Assembly (NCBI RefSeq): GCF_000204055.1
Contig: NW_006768774.1
Location: forward strand, 739,843 to 803,842
Direction: 5' to 3'
DNA from: Melampsora larici-populina 98AG31
Lineage: Eukaryota; Basidiomycota; Pucciniomycetes; Pucciniales; Melampsoraceae
Length of the DNA stretch: 64,000 bases
Both the position numbers and the translations under genes were made by a program. The notes beneath the pieces were generated by a model. The model was not told the origin of the DNA. It worked only from the letters and a program-made list of their open reading frames with translations, and made no database searches. Shown here piece by piece: positions 1 to 13,588 of this stretch (position 1 is its first letter; each line of letters begins with the position of its first letter).

Positions 1-113
1 ATCAGTGTGTCCAAGGTGACCAAGAGAGCATTGGGGAATTGACATAGATGAGTGATCACAAGTTTTTGTCAGGGTGGTTCTCTATGATGGGTAACACTAC
101 ACAAATTAGAACA

Positions 114-378
114 GCTGTGTTCAAACCTAACCCGGTTGCCAAAAAAACCCGGTACACACAGTTGGCTTTTTGGCTGGGAGATGTCCAGCAGAACTGTTGG
201 TAAATGTCAATGTGATACACAAAGTCAACACCAAATCAGTATCCAAACTTTGAAGAAAGAATGGTTTTTGAATGAAGGAGTTTGATAGTTACATCCCAAA
301 CTGGTACAACTCTTGATGCTCTCAGTACATATGGATTGACCTAAAACTCATGGCAACTGGATTAGGTTTGAACACAGC
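114..378. mobile_element. 265-bp inverted-repeat element, GCTGTGTTCAAACCTA ends
   Basis: The ends are inverted copies of about 28 bp: the left begins GCTGTGTTCAAACCTAACCC and the right reads back as GCTGTGTTCAAACCTAATCC. TA follows the right end and CA precedes the left, so a TA target duplication would have one mismatch. The terminal motif is shared with the larger elements at 17244 and 33701. No transposase is encoded. I infer a short non-autonomous DNA transposon of that group. Confidence 0.6.
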
Positions 379-3300
379 TAATATTTTCTGGGCATAAAAT
401 CTAAATACTGACATGCAAAAATATTGAGCAGTCAGGAAGAGAGAGAGAAAAATACCAAAAAATATGCATATTGCTCTCATGTTTGAGACCTTCGATATAA
501 GTATTGTTTTGTATTTTTAGTGTGCAAAGTGTTGATTGTACTAACAAAAAGCCTCCAGGGTCATCAGATTACAACCTGTAACAGATATTGGAATTTGGCT
601 CATGGGTGAGAAGGGATAATTTGAATTCTAAAATCTCTTGTATCTTTTGCAATTTTCAGTGAAAACACTGGTTTTTAGTTCATTAGAAAGCTAAACTCTG
701 TGAGTTTATATTTCATTGAGACTGAAGGGTGGTATCCAATTCCAAAAAACATCTATGTGGCTATATCTGAAACACTTTTAAATACAAATAACTATTTTTC
801 AGCAAAGCTACAGCTTTGTTGCATTGACAAAACTTTTAGATCAAGGATATGGCTAGACTGTCCCAAAGGCTGTCCACCATATATTTGCAGAAAAAACAAA
901 CTGCAAAAGTTTGAAAGATTTTCTGTTTTGTAAAACTTTAAACAAAAATATCCCAACTTGAAACCCCCTATCATATCTCTTGTAGTGTAAGCTGTTCTCT
1001 AGAATCACACTTATGTTGTAGAAGACTACCTGATCCTCATGGGTACATAGAATTAAAGATAATGGAACTGTTCCTAGTGGAATAGTAAAGTTTATCAAGG
1101 TTAGTATTGGGTAACAGTTTCAATATACAACTCAAGATTCTACAGAGGACAACAGCTTACTACAGGTTAGCAGGAGCAAATTTGGTCAGATTCTAAGCTA
1201 AAGAACTTTTGAAGATGAATCTCCAAATAAAATGTGTTCTAAAACAACAGGGATCCTGAAAACTTCATGTCACATATCAATGGTACTTGACCAAGAGTAG
1301 TACTATCCTACAAGTAGGAGTAGTGAGGGTGGAGTCCTTAGAGGTCTCAAAGGGAATCTTGGGAAAAGAAGTTTATAACTAAGATGAGTGGATGGGGGGC
1401 AAGTCTACAATGGAAATACTAAGCTTTAAACAAAGACTTGTTTGACATGAGTTCTTCTGATGGTTATAAGTGCTCTAAGAAAATGCTTCTCAGCTAAAAA
1501 AAGGTTTAATGGTATGTATTTTGTTTCTTCAGGTGGAACTAAGCTATTGGAATAGCAGGAGTCGGACTTGTCAACATGAAAGGTGGTAAGTTTTTTAGGC
1601 TGGTAAAGAAGATGCCTTCAACACTTGGGTTGGGAAGAAGGATTCCTTTAATTATACTATGTATGTACCCTGGTGGCCTACTTGTGGTTGGCCAAAGGTG
1701 CAGTAGACTAGAGTTAGAAGTTTTGTATTTGTGGTTCAATTGTGAATGCAAACCTTCCACTTCTGGACAGTTTTTCCAAATGCAGATGTGTTTGGCTTTT
1801 GTAATTTTTGTCCTCTAAAGTGTTTGGAAAACATTCACACCCCTGACCAACTGTGTAACTTTGGTTGTGTGTAGGAGGGTGATTTTTGAAAATTTGTGGA
1901 AAACATAAATTTTCTGTTATGTTTCTGTCAGAGAACATACTTCTTTAGTCGCATAGTTAAACTTATCCAAGTCCCACACTGTGCAGCAAGCGACTTGTGA
2001 CAAGCCACACTTTTGCCTGTGAAGGGAATCAAGTTTGGTTGGAGAAATGTTCATTCCTTATAAAACTCTTTTACCTATCTGTAGACTTTTGTGAACTATG
2101 GAGGAGACTGTTTGTTCCCCTCTCTGAGACACTTCTTTGTATGAAAAAAAAATCTCAAGGAAACCCAGAAGTCTGTCTCCTTCAGAAGTTTGAGATTCTT
2201 CAAATTTGATTGTAGCACAACTGCGGGGACAAAACATCGGAATAAAACCTTATGGATTCTTTACTCCTGTTGGTATTCAGAGTGGCTGTAAACAAGATCT
2301 TTGTATGTTTTGATCTTTGAGGTGTTCCAACAAAGACACAGCCTCCAAAATTTCTTGCACCGGCAGTTTGAAGTTCTCAACATGTTTTTGGACAGGCATT
2401 TGCAGGTAGACAATATAGATATGTAGACCACAAGTTGAGATGGAATTATTCTACTGTAGATGGCGTGGTCAAAGAAGCTGCCAACAGCCTGTTGCTTGAC
2501 TTGTTTTATAGAAGTACCAGATGGCCCTGTTCTCATGATTGAGGAGCAATGTGTCTAGGAACAGGAGGCAATAGCTGGTACCTTCACGCAATGATCCGTT
2601 GAAGACAAAGCACTTATCAAAAATTGTGAGGACCCCCGCCATTTTTTCTTGTGTCAATATTTCTTATAAGTACTACACTGTATTATGAACCGCTCAGCTG
2701 ATACTTTTACGTGAGGATGAGTTGAATACAGAGTGCTATAAGAATCACTTCATGGACAATTGGTCGCCATGATGAACTCTTTGATGAACTGAGACTATAA
2801 GTCTGAGATTCAACCTGATTCCACAGAAGAGCCTTCAACTTTTATAGGGAATGGAAATTTCTCCAGCCAAAATTGATTCCCCTCACAGGCAAAAGCTGCA
2901 AAAGCGTGTCTCGTTGTCAACTTGTCATGAGTCCGGGTAGGTCCGGCTGCCTCGCTGCGCTCGAAGCGTGCGAGAACCAGCGTGGGACTTGATTGTGTCG
3001 CATTAAGCCGGCTCGCGCAGCCGAGGCTATGAAAAAATCTTATTCTCAGATAGAATTTGATACCCTTTGATATTTTTGAACAAATAGCTTTTTTAATCAG
3101 CCACGATGGATGTGTTCAAAGGGAATCTTTAACTGCATATGTATCTCATCTCACCATGCTCTTCATGTTTAGGATACCTACATCTTAAATGAATTGAGTG
3201 GTGCGCTACCAAACTTTTCCAGGAACACCACCTAATGAATTGAGAATTGATACCCCTGTTTTTAGTCCTGAATTTGTTGAGTGATCCTTTTTACCGATGA

Positions 3301-4294
3301 TGCGAAAAAGAGGTCGAATCCAAACTTCCATCCTTGTAGAATCGGTTGTGCCTTAAAATGTTGAAGTCGATCTCAAATGAACAGATAAAAACTTATAACC
3401 AGAACCACGAAACCAATTCATGTCTTCCTTCAGAGTAGTCACTTCATCATCATAATTCTCATCCTCATCCTCATCATCCATTCATCAATCAATCGATCGA
3501 TCCATTCATCCATCTCATTAGATCTCAATCCTGACTTGCCTTCTCTGTCTTCACTTTGATTCACCCGAAGCAATTTTATCCAGATTTGAATGCTTTCAAC
3601 TTTTTCTCACATACATACCATCGCGATTTGATTGCAATCTTGAAGTTTCCAAGTATCATCCATCATCCATCATCATCATCATCATCATCATTGATACAAT
3701 AATTCTAGATATGTACTAGACTATAGATTATAATTATTAACTTCATTCATTTTACCGATTCCTTCCGAACGGATTCAAACTGCATACTTCCATATCTCCA
3801 ATCACATCTCAACTTGAAAATCCCCTCATCGTCCCTTTCTTTCTCTTTCCCGCTTCGGCTTCCATCAGATCTGGGGGGCGTTTACGAAGATTGAAGTCTT
3901 GTTTGGCCTACTTGTGCCAAGAGACAATTAAATCGAAATATAAGCCACCTAAGCTATCTTAGTTACCTACCCGTAGGATCAACAAGGTCAGTGGATACTA
4001 TGATGTAGTAGTCAGCTTATGTGTGACTGTCTCTTCTCTGCATACTGTCAGAAACTAATCATCCCTTGATGCATCTCACTTTTCTCACCTCATCGCGACC
4101 TGCTTCCCCTTTACTTTTTTTTTTCTTCCTCATCCGTCTTGGTCATCTAGCTACAAAACTTCATCACCTCTTTACCTAGCAGCAAGACGGTACCACTTCG
4201 ATTCATCAAATTTGAAAACCTCACTCACTAATCACATCCCCTTCATCCACTAGACTCACCACATCATCCTTTTTATCTCTCATTACCACTCAGC
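379..4294. other. Intergenic, no gene seen
   Basis: No open frame here has splice signals or recognisable motifs. A short GC-richer patch lies at about 2890-3030. From about 3420 onward the plus strand becomes pyrimidine-rich with many TCATC/CATC runs up to the start of the next gene, as is common in fungal promoters and 5' leaders. It probably holds the promoter of the gene at 4295. Confidence 0.5.
3668..3690. repeat. (CAT)n microsatellite
   Basis: A run of about seven CAT units lies in the pyrimidine-rich region upstream of the gene at 4295. Imperfect TCATCC/TCAATC repeats precede it at about 3440-3520. Confidence 0.8.
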
Positions 4295-7200
4295 ATGGGT
4301 CACAACGCCGTAGTCAATCAGGGTTTCCTCATTCTCTCTCTCTCCATACCTGATCCATCTGCCAGGCCTGGAACGAGTGCCGGTCAGACGAAGAAGAAGA
4401 AGCAAAATATCATCCAACGCACCACTTACTCAATACTCTACGCCGATGGACGGCTCGAATGTTACCCTGGCGATCCCTTCTCTGTGGGCTCAAGATATGA
4501 GGCTTCCAAAGCTACTAACATCCTCTATATCTCACAAACTACCGGTTGGGCATCGGTCACTCTTGTTGCCGATAACTCTGATCAGCCTCCCGAGGAATGT
4601 CTATCATTTGCCATTCGTCGCAAACCCCCGATCTCGAACCAGTCCAACAATTGGAAACATCTCGGTCTTGATGCAGAATTGATGGCTTTACCGACTAGCC
4701 CCACTAGCAACACGTCGGATTTGAAGGATCGTAAAACTTTGAAGGGCTTTTTAGGAATTCGCGGCAAGAGAACGAAAAGCGTGGGAACTCGTAGCGTCAG
4801 CCTACAGTCTATCAACGTTCTTGACAGCTCGGTTCCCCCTCTTCCCACCAAGTCGATCGACGGTCTATCGGACCTCAGTCGAACCTCACATTGTTCAACC
4901 TTACTCAAGTCTCAGCCCTTGACTCAGCAGGATCTTCAATTCAATCAAGCTCTACCTGACCCTTTGATCTTCTCCGTTGATTCCATTCCAGCCAAACTCT
5001 CGTGGATCAAAGGCTTTGAGAAAGTTTTGGTGGACCCACCTCAAGTTCTTCCATCTAACGATCTTCCAATCAAACTTGAATTTTCGCGACATGTGACACC
5101 CTCCGATTTGTCACCTCTCATGTCTTCTCCAGCCTCTTCCCCCCATCTCAATCTCACCTTGCCCTCCTCATCGCTACCCGGTCATGAATCCGACCTGAAG
5201 CCTCATCCCCTCACACATTCCTCTTCAATAGGTTGTTTGAGTACCCATAAAATTACACCCGTCTTCAAATCATCACCTCTACCAAGTGCGATCTCTCTTG
5301 GAGCAGAGCTGCCTTCTGCGTCCTCGAAACCTTGTGTGACTCATCCTACCACCATCTCGAAGACGCCTGCTCCCACACCCTTGGCATCTCCCTTTACTGC
5401 CCCTCCCAAACCATCCGTTTTACCTGAGAGCACAGGTGCAGTACCTGCTTGGATCAAATCTGTTCGGAACGCGAACGAAAAGAAGATTGGACTCGAATCT
5501 GCAGCATCGTCGCCTATTCCCAGAGCCCCCAACTCACTTGTACAGCCATCTATCAAATCACAATCATCTCAAGCCTCTCTTAACATGTCTTCAGCCTTTT
5601 CCGCATCTAACAACTCTGCTTATATGTCAGACAGACGTGGTACCTTTGGGCACGGAAATGGTATTTCCAAATTCACTCCCTTTAATCAACTACGTTCTAT
5701 TGGTAATTCAGTTGTCACGAATCTAAAGCGATCTGGCTCTAACCACGAGTCCTCTGAAGTGCTCCCCGTATCTCATGATGGTGGGCCTAAGGTAGTTGAC
5801 GATGACCACTCAAGTAAATCGAGTGACCTGATCACGTCTAGTCATGCCTACTCTTTCGAAGCCAGCTCATTGGATGCATTTGAAGTAGGACCGAAAGACA
5901 AAGCTTTTCGCTTCCTCTTGCCCAAGAAGAAACGAATTGGATCTATTGTTGAAGTGGCCGGCACTGATCTAAGCGATTCATCTCCAGCAATCCCTCATAA
6001 CTCATCTAATCTCTACTCTCTTTCCCGCACTAACTCGATATCCGATCAACGTTCGAACTCTAAAAAGCTTGTATCCGAACCTACTTCCTTCCGTTCTACC
6101 CCTGCACAGATTCAGCGAGAACGTGAAGCAGATTCTGAGAACTTTACGCAACTTTATCCTATGAATGCAATCGGTGACTCTAAGACTGGCTTTGGTTCGG
6201 GTCAGGGGGCTCACCCGTATTATACTATCCCCTCATTACAAGACTCTCACTTGGGTATGAAAACTCCTCATTCAAAAGAGTCCTTCACCGAGTGGCTATC
6301 AGCAGCAGCGGGCCAAGCCGCTCACGAGTTGGAATCTCCTCGTGCGAGAGTCCCTCTAGGATCAGCTGACAAGCTTCGTGCCCTCCTCCCGACACCCCAA
6401 AGAGGTTGTAGGCGTGTTATGAGTGGGGTAAGCGTTGCGGCATTCCCTTAGAAGTCCCATAGAGTCTTTATATCTGACCATATTCCACTCTCTTCCACAG
6501 GATGCCAAATCAGCCTCTGAAAACGCAAGTCTTTCGCCAGCAACAGTAGACTCCACTTACCACTCTGATCGATCGCCTTCTACGACGATTTCCGAAGAGA
6601 CGCCCTCTCACAAGATGAATTGCTCTTTGTCCCCTGACAACCTTGATCAAAATTCATCCTCGTCTACGCCTCATCATCCAAGGTTTGGCCGATCGATCGA
6701 GACGGCCGAACCAAAGCTCGCAAACGACAAATGGGTCACTAATCATATCATTCCACCACAAGAATTGATCCACCAACTTCAACCTAGCGCATCAGAGAAC
6801 TCGAGTCTTTGGTTACGGTCTCCTGCTCGGTTCTCTGATAACGCGCAGTTCCTCAAGTCCCTTAGTGAGAACCAACAATTAGCTCTGAAGCAAAGTGGCC
6901 AAAACCTGAAGGCGGCGCTCGCCGGGTCTGATGCCAATGGTGACGTGGGTAATGCTGAACCTGGCTCACACGACCTTGCCACCTCGATCCGCCCTCAGAT
7001 CCCCGGAATTCCATTCCCAAAAGTGAAACCCCAAGCGGTCAATAGTGTACCCTCTCTTCCTGTTCCTGCTCGAAGAAGACGGCGCCAAAATAGTAACGGC
7101 AGTACCCCAAACTCCAAGTCTACTTCCGCTCAGAGCTCAACATCGAAAGGAAACGAGTTAAGCGAGTCACAGTCCCAAATGGTGTCTTCTCGTCTACCTA

Positions 7201-7655
7201 ACCACCGATCACGCACTATATCTCAAGGTAATATTTTCAGCTCTCTTCCTTTCCCTAACATGAATCTGCGACTGAAAGGGTGCGACTCATTTATAGATTC
7301 CCCTTCTGCCACTCATGTGATGCGCATGCCCTCGCACAAACTGTCAATATCCGACTTGGCGTCTGCTGTTGATGATGACTTTGGTGACCTCGGACAGTGG
7401 GCCACGAAGGAGAATGATGAAAATTTGGCCAGCGAAGTTTACACTCATGATGGGATGACCACTAAGGCCATTAAAGGACAACCTGCAAATGATTTCAATA
7501 GTGCCGCTCTTACTCCGACCTATAAAACCGTCTTTGACCTTGCACCGGCCCCCAAAAGCAGCTTTGGACAAAACCTCTACATGAACTCCAACTCACTCTC
7601 AACCGATAACCAATCATATCGCCGTGGTAGTCAAAGTACATTAAGAGGACTATGA
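4295..7655 (+). CDS. Large Ser/Pro-rich protein of unknown function
   Basis: Two exons, 4295..6427 and 6501..7655, joined by an intron with GTAAGC donor and CCACAG acceptor, give about 1095 residues in one frame. I do not recognise the family. The first ~110 residues look folded, with a mix of hydrophobic and charged residues (for example YADGRLECYPGDPFSVGSRY). The rest is low complexity: long Ser, Pro, Thr and Asn tracts, basic clusters such as PARRRRRQNS, and many SP/TP sites that could be phosphorylated. There is no signal peptide or membrane segment. This composition fits a regulatory or cytoskeletal scaffold, but that is a guess. The ATG at 4295 follows a pyrimidine-rich leader and is the first in frame. 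Splicing and start are well supported; the function is not. Confidence 0.75.
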
Positions 7656-9503
7656 GTACCTTCTCATTTGTTTGTAGACTAGGGTCAATTTATCAATGCT
7701 GCTCTTGAAGCAAACGGTTCATGATCACCCTTTCGTTTACCACCTTCAGCACACGCGCAATTCTTTCCCTTGGACAGTACAATATTCCGAATATCTTTCC
7801 GCAGTGTTTATATAATCTTATCCGCCAAAGTTAGTCCTTACGATCACGGTTTAGTTCATTGAGCTCTGTCAGGTCTCCATCAGTTATCTTGCATGCATCA
7901 CATCCCTTTCTTCTTGCACCCCTTTCTGCCTGTCAGCTGGACTCGAGATTTTACACTTGTATGCATCCCTGTTCATCACCTATACGCCAATGTTTCAGCG
8001 AAGTCCTTTTCAGTTTTTTCCCTTTAATTCTCTTTTTCTCTATTCTGGTCTCCTCATTGCTAGTCTTTCCTATTTATTGCCCTCATTGATTAACATTTGT
8101 ATCAGTTTTTTTTCTATTGACCTCTACGGCTAGCTTGTTTTAAAATTCTCTTTCTTCCTTCTACGGTCTTTTTTCTGTTTGCTGAACCCACACAGAAGCT
8201 TGCTGGCTGTAGGAGGATACTTCAACAAAAGACTTAAATAGAGAGGTTATCAATACATAATATATATAGAACCGTACATAATAAAGTTGACTGATGTAGT
8301 AGTAACAAATGAGTTTATTTGGTTTTCATGCGTCTTCCCTTTGATTTTCCTTGCCATTTATCTTTTATTGTTAACGGAATCCCTCCATAGTAATTTTCTT
8401 TGCAAGATTCATTTTTCTTTCAATAAGTCGTCTTGTACGTTTAATTTTAACCTTTGAAAGATTTGTTTTGTTTTATTCAATTTGTAATTGTTTTAATTTG
8501 ATTTTTTGATTTTCTCTTTTTTCCATATTGGATGGTATTAATCAAACATTTTTTTTTCCCTAGAAATGAACTCTTTAAATATTGCACTTGATTAATATGT
8601 TTGGAGTAATTATTCTTTTGAAAGAAGTTTGAAGATTAACAAATCCAACTTGATCAATTTTGACATGACTTTGAAATCATCAATCTGCTTGCTAAGACTT
8701 CTGCAAGCGAAGGGTTTTGAGATGTTACCATTGTATTAAAATAGGAAAGAATCTAATTGGTTTCTTGAACATAAGACAGATTAGGATTTGTCTATGTGTT
8801 TCTGAAATTTATCATGTTTGTCCTAGAGGAGATTCTGATCCTTGAAGAAAAGAAAATCAAAGTGTTCCTCTTGAAGACTTCTTGAGGATTCAAATTCTAT
8901 TGTTTATCAGAATTGTGGTCACTTGAGAAATTACCTCATATATCACGGGGTAATCCATACCGCTGTGTTTCTAGCAGAGATTCTTGCTGTACGGCCAGAT
9001 CGTTGGTGGTGCACGGCCACCGCCAGATGGTCAAGAGCGCGGCGGTTGAGCAGGAAGACTGGCTGACTGCCATAAGATGGGCCTTTTCATTTGGCGGCCT
9101 ATAGATTGTCTCCAGGCAGGGTTTGTACACTGCCAATCATGGGTGAGCTGATTGAGTGAAGCTCTTTGTTCCTTCCCATAGCCACATCATCCACCTCATG
9201 TGGGTTGAGGCATCAATGTTGAGGAGATCCCAGACTAAAGAATGGATTCTAGGAGCTTTCATGGTTTCAAGATAATGAAAAGGTGGTGAGAAGCATGTCT
9301 ATGGAGGCAAATATGAAAGAACAGAGTTTGATTCCACAGCCTTTGATTTGGTGTTCCTTGAAGTTGAAGACAGTTCCTTTGACTGTCTTCTGAGCCAGCT
9401 ACAGGTTTGGTACATAGATATCTTGCCAGACCCGCTGGTGGGGTGATTGGCTGATATTGGGCCAAGGGCCAAAAAAAATGGCTTTTGGCTTTGAAACAGC
9501 TGG
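7656..9503. other. Intergenic, 3' flank, no gene seen
   Basis: The sequence is T-rich near the end of the preceding gene and then AT-rich. Short open frames here lack splice context and recognisable motifs. A GC-richer patch at about 8940-9130 may be old transposon sequence, but I could not identify ends. Confidence 0.45.
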
Positions 9504-9506
9504 TAA

Positions 9507-9651
9507 GGGTGTGTTCACTTAAGCCACTTCTGGAGAAAAATCACATTCTGCAAAATTTAAAGTGTCTATTTGGTGGAGTGTGTTTCTTTTGTGGATTAAA
9601 AAATTCATAGAATGTGATTTCTGGTCAGAATTTCCTCAAGTGAATGTGCCC
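9507..9651. mobile_element. 145-bp MITE, copy 1
   Basis: The ends form an inverted repeat: GGGTGTGTTCACTTAAG on the left and a CTCAAGTGAATGTGCCC-type end on the right, with inner arms TCACATTCTG / AATGTGATTTCTGGTCAG. It is preceded by TAA and followed by TTA. It has exactly the same length as the copies at 16295 and 20311, in the opposite orientation. A 3-bp TAA/TTA target and GGG...CCC ends resemble PIF/Harbinger-type MITEs; that classification is inference. Confidence 0.75.
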
Positions 9652-9655
9652 TTAA

Positions 9656-10149
9656 GAGCATCTCCAACGCGCCTGAATCTGAATGACTCATACAGGTAAT
9701 TTATTTCTTTGGCTGGACAGCTGTATTTCTTTTTCAGCAACATGTCAGGACAGGTCCCTCCAGCGCACAATCTGAACTTCATTCTCAGTTCCTCTTGAGG
9801 TTCAACCCACGTCACTCAAAGTCCCTTTTTGTCCAGACGTGAGCAGTCACCTACCTATCTGATTATCACAATACGTAACGAGTTCGACATATGGACAATT
9901 ATTTTAGTCAACGTTCGGGCAAAAACCGTTGAGATACTAGTTTTTCAGCGATTCAGCCAGGTCCGCAAATTTGCGGACCTGAGCATGGGAGTGTGTCATT
10001 TCCCAAAAACCAAGTCCGCACCATGGGCCAGGTGTGAGACCTTGGCCTTGGCGCTGGAGGACGATTTTCTGAAAAACAGCAATACAGGTTACGTTTTTGA
10101 CATAAACGTAACGTTTAGTCATTCAGATTTGCGAGCGTTGGAGATGCTC
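9656..10149. mobile_element. 494-bp MITE with GAGCATCTCCAACG ends
   Basis: The first ~32 bp (GAGCATCTCCAACGCGCC...) are repeated inverted at the right end (...GAGCGTTGGAGATGCTC) with a few mismatches. TAA flanks both sides (9653-9655 and 10150-10152), giving a 3-bp target duplication. There is no transposase. The left TAA overlaps the TTA after the 145-bp MITE, so the two elements abut. A related end pair bounds the element at 52093. Confidence 0.75.
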
Positions 10150-10152
10150 TAA

Positions 10153-11065
10153 CCATCCATAATTTGGAGACCACTTTTATTCTGGTATCTCAACCAAAAA
10201 AAAAATTCCTTGCAGTGTAGGTGATCAAAATGTGAAAAGGAAAAGCAATTTAGTATACAGGCTCAGCTCTAAGTTTATACATTCAATCTTTGAGACTTGT
10301 TTTACAGTTGTTGTCAAAAAGCTTGTCCAAATTTGCCTGCAAGACTCAAGCAATCTGGCAGTAAATTGGTGACAAGCTTCTTGAAAATGACTGTATCAAA
10401 ATCTCCCAACAGAAAGAACAAGCTGCATAAGCCTTGATAATGCATAGAAAAAATGTTGAATCTTGATGCTTTTTATTGCCAAAATTGATAACAGAATTGC
10501 ATAACCCATCAAAATGCACACCCAAAAGTCTTCCAGCCAAATTATGTGATTGTGCGGGTTTGACTGTAAGAGTTTTGAAATTATACCGCTACTGAACCAA
10601 ATGATCAAATGATCATTCCAAGGAAAAATAAAATTAAATCATGCACTGCCAGGTTTCAACACTCTCCCAAATAGAATAATGTATGTATTTTTTTTGCAAC
10701 CATCAATTCACATTTATAGGACAATAATCAATGATTCCAAAAAAAAAATGAATAATCATCTCAATTGGGAGAGTGTTTAATCCTGACAGTGCATGAAAAA
10801 GTATATTTGATTCATCTTTAAAGACTCTGCAAGCTTGGGGAAAAAGATACCCTCAGAGTCAACTTATTGTGAATTAGAATACACATTTATTTTGATCTAA
10901 ACAATTGGTTTAATAATGATGATCTCTTTCAATCCATCACCCAAAAAAAAGTAAATCAAAAAAAATCCAAAATCATATCTAAAATATCCAACGAGAGAAA
11001 CCAAAAAAAACACATCCTTGAATCCCAACCATTGTAGAAAAAAAAACAGATTCCCATTTTCCATG
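10153..11065. other. Intergenic, AT-rich
   Basis: No gene is seen. It holds a small inverted-repeat element (10640..10795) and A/T homopolymer runs, and it ends in the 3' flank of the minus-strand UTP25 gene. Confidence 0.45.
10640..10795. mobile_element. 156-bp inverted-repeat element
   Basis: The left 30 bp (CATGCACTGCCAGGTTTC...) and the right 30 bp, read in reverse, match at about 26 positions. CATG lies at both outer edges and could be a 4-bp target duplication or part of the repeat. No coding capacity. It is probably a MITE. Confidence 0.6.
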
Positions 11066-13588
11066 TCAAACAAAAGTAAATTTCATTCCATCACCCTTCA
11101 CCATTTTCCTACACCCATCTAACCCAACGATCCTTTCAATCCGATTAGAATCCAAATCAGAAAACAAAACTTTAACTTTAACTTCTTCTACATCCACTCT
11201 ACCTTTCTCAAATGGATATTCATTACAAAACTCTAAATAATAATCCGAATGGATCGGTGGTGAATAAAAGAGAATCTCTTTAGCTCCTCTTAGTTTGTAT
11301 CGATGATAGAAATGAAACCTTTCGGTGACTATTAGAAATGAAACGTGTTGATTGAAAAAAGCAGATCGAGCTGCATTGATTTCAGATGGAGTTGAGTATC
11401 TGAGAAAAAAAATCAAAAAGATTAAAAGAAAAAAGGATCAAATTGAGTTTTCTTTTTCGTGTGATTTTTTTTTTGCTGATGAAAGAAAAACACTCACTCT
11501 GAAATTGACACAAATTTGATCTCATCCAATGTTCTCATATATTCTTCAAGTTTAACAAACTCAAAATAATCCGTCACAAAGATCATAATCCCACCCAAAC
11601 CTGATTTCACCATAGCAGAAGCCAAGAGTGGTATCAAAAGTTTTTCCTTAAAGACCTTTAACCTCATCTCTTCTTCTTCTTGTAGATCTTCATCAAACTT
11701 AAACTTTAACCAAGTTTGTTGTAAGCCAGGTTTGAGTTTCCATAGAATTCCAGATCGAATCAAATTAGCTTGATAGAATTCAATCGATTTACCCGATTGA
11801 TTCGTAAGTCTTCTAAATAATGAAGTTTGTTCGGGTGAACTTAAAGATGAGAGTAAGATAGTTTGTCTTAGATGTTTTGCATGATCGTCTAGATACCATG
11901 GTTTGACTCTTGAGAAATCGGTATCCCTAGGTTTACTTGGGATTTGATTTAGATGATCAAAAAGAAACTGAAAGATGTAGGATTTGATTAATCTCATTTC
12001 GATTCTTGACAGTATTAGTCCAATTTGACTTACCTCTACATGATCCCAATTTTGCATCAGCATCACATCCATTTGATCAGCAATGACCATCTCGATAGAA
12101 GAAAGAAAATCAGCATCCCTACAAAAAGTAAAGCCACACACCCGCCCCCCCCGCAAAAATAAAATCAATTTGATTTCCTTTAATTTTTTTTCACAATCAA
12201 TTCAAATGAACATCAACACACCCTTCTTTTTCAATCAATTTTCTTAATCCAACTGGACTTCCAATAATCCAATCCGATTGAAAAAAATTAGAATACAGTT
12301 TAAGTTGAGTTGGATTAGAAGTCAATTGGATGCCTAATTTGAAATCATCATCTACATTTCCAGCAAAGATCATTCGATGTTCTAATGTATATTTCTCTCT
12401 AGCTTCATCTGTTTCTAATTTATCTTCTGTTCCTTTAGGTAAAGTATATTCTTTTTCGAATCGATCGAATCCTTTTGGAATCGATTCTTTGGATGGGTTT
12501 GGACTTGTTGTGTATTTGATCAGTTTGGTTACCCAATCGTATGCTGATGATCTGAATGGTAATAAGATCAACACTTTCGGTCGTGTGAATCCTTGGTCTC
12601 TTAAATCAGGTTCGATCATCTCGGGAGTAGGTTTGGTTTGAGTTGTGGAATCATTAGGGTCTTGTACTGTAGAGACAGGAGTGATGTTTTGTTGAGCGAT
12701 ACGAGCCAAATGTTTATCGTTTTTTAAAACTTGACGTCTGGTTCTAAACATACCAACAAATTCAAATCAATTTAACCCAACCTACCAAATCAAATTAAAA
12801 ACTTTACAAACTCTTTAACATGTTCTAAAGTCCATAAAGCAATCGAAATACGGAAATCAACTCTAGATTGATTATAAGGTAGGTTTGTAAACCAAAGATC
12901 TTGATATGTTTTTAAACTTTCAAACACTTGAGTTTGATGACTTGTAAGATTTTCGATCCATTGATTTCGAGTCTTAACAATCTAAAACCGCAAAACAACA
13001 CAAAAAACCATCAGAAAACCCCCCCACTATTTTGAAGAAAGTGAATTGATTGAATGTACTTTGGGAATAGGTTTTGATGAAGAATCAAGTTGATGAGGTA
13101 TAGGAGAATTGATTGAATATCGAATGATACGTTTTTCATCAAGTTTTGAATTCGAAGTCAGTTTCCAATTCTTCCAATCTTTTGATAACTCGATTCTTGT
13201 TGAATTTAATAAACTTGTTTCAGCTCCAAAATGATTCGAATAGAAATCTTCTACCAAGGTTTCTTGATCTAAACCAAAAGAACTGTAAGTGTGGGATTCT
13301 TGCTTTTCAAAGATCTTGAGATCATCACTTACTTGAACTTTCAAGAATTCCAGTTGATGTAGATTCTAATGAGATTTGATTGATTGAATGGGTTTGATGA
13401 GTGATTGATTTTGAAATAGATGAACGAGCAATCGAATTCCAATCTCTTTGAATAGGTGTTTGAGATTTAGATAAACTTTTCGTTGGTTTTGCTGCTGTTA
13501 CATTTAAGAGTGTTAATAGTTTGACTCTTGCATTGTCTATTTTGATGGAAGTTGATTCTGAATTGGATTGGATTGAATGTTTTGACAT
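11066..13588 (-). CDS. UTP25: U3 snoRNA-associated small-subunit processome protein Utp25/DEF
   Basis: Seven exons on the minus strand: 13588..13333, 13268..13060, 12981..12812, 12743..12222, 12118..12034, 11967..11498, 11399..11066. All junctions keep phase and give about 681 residues. Utp25 (Digestive organ expansion factor in animals) is a degenerate DEAD-box-like nucleolar protein needed for 18S rRNA processing. Family landmarks are visible: RPKVLILLPFRSSAYDW, a Walker-B-like DQMD within SIEMVIADQMDVMLMQNW, FSRVKPWYL, and the C-terminal RYKLRGAKEILFYSPP. The DEAD box is not intact, which is normal for this family. The start at 13588 (MSKHSI...) is the first ATG giving the usual N-terminus; an in-frame ATG at 13669 is an alternative. 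The exon 2 donor (GTACAT) is the weakest junction. It is head-to-head with LTV1, another 40S assembly factor. Confidence 0.92.
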
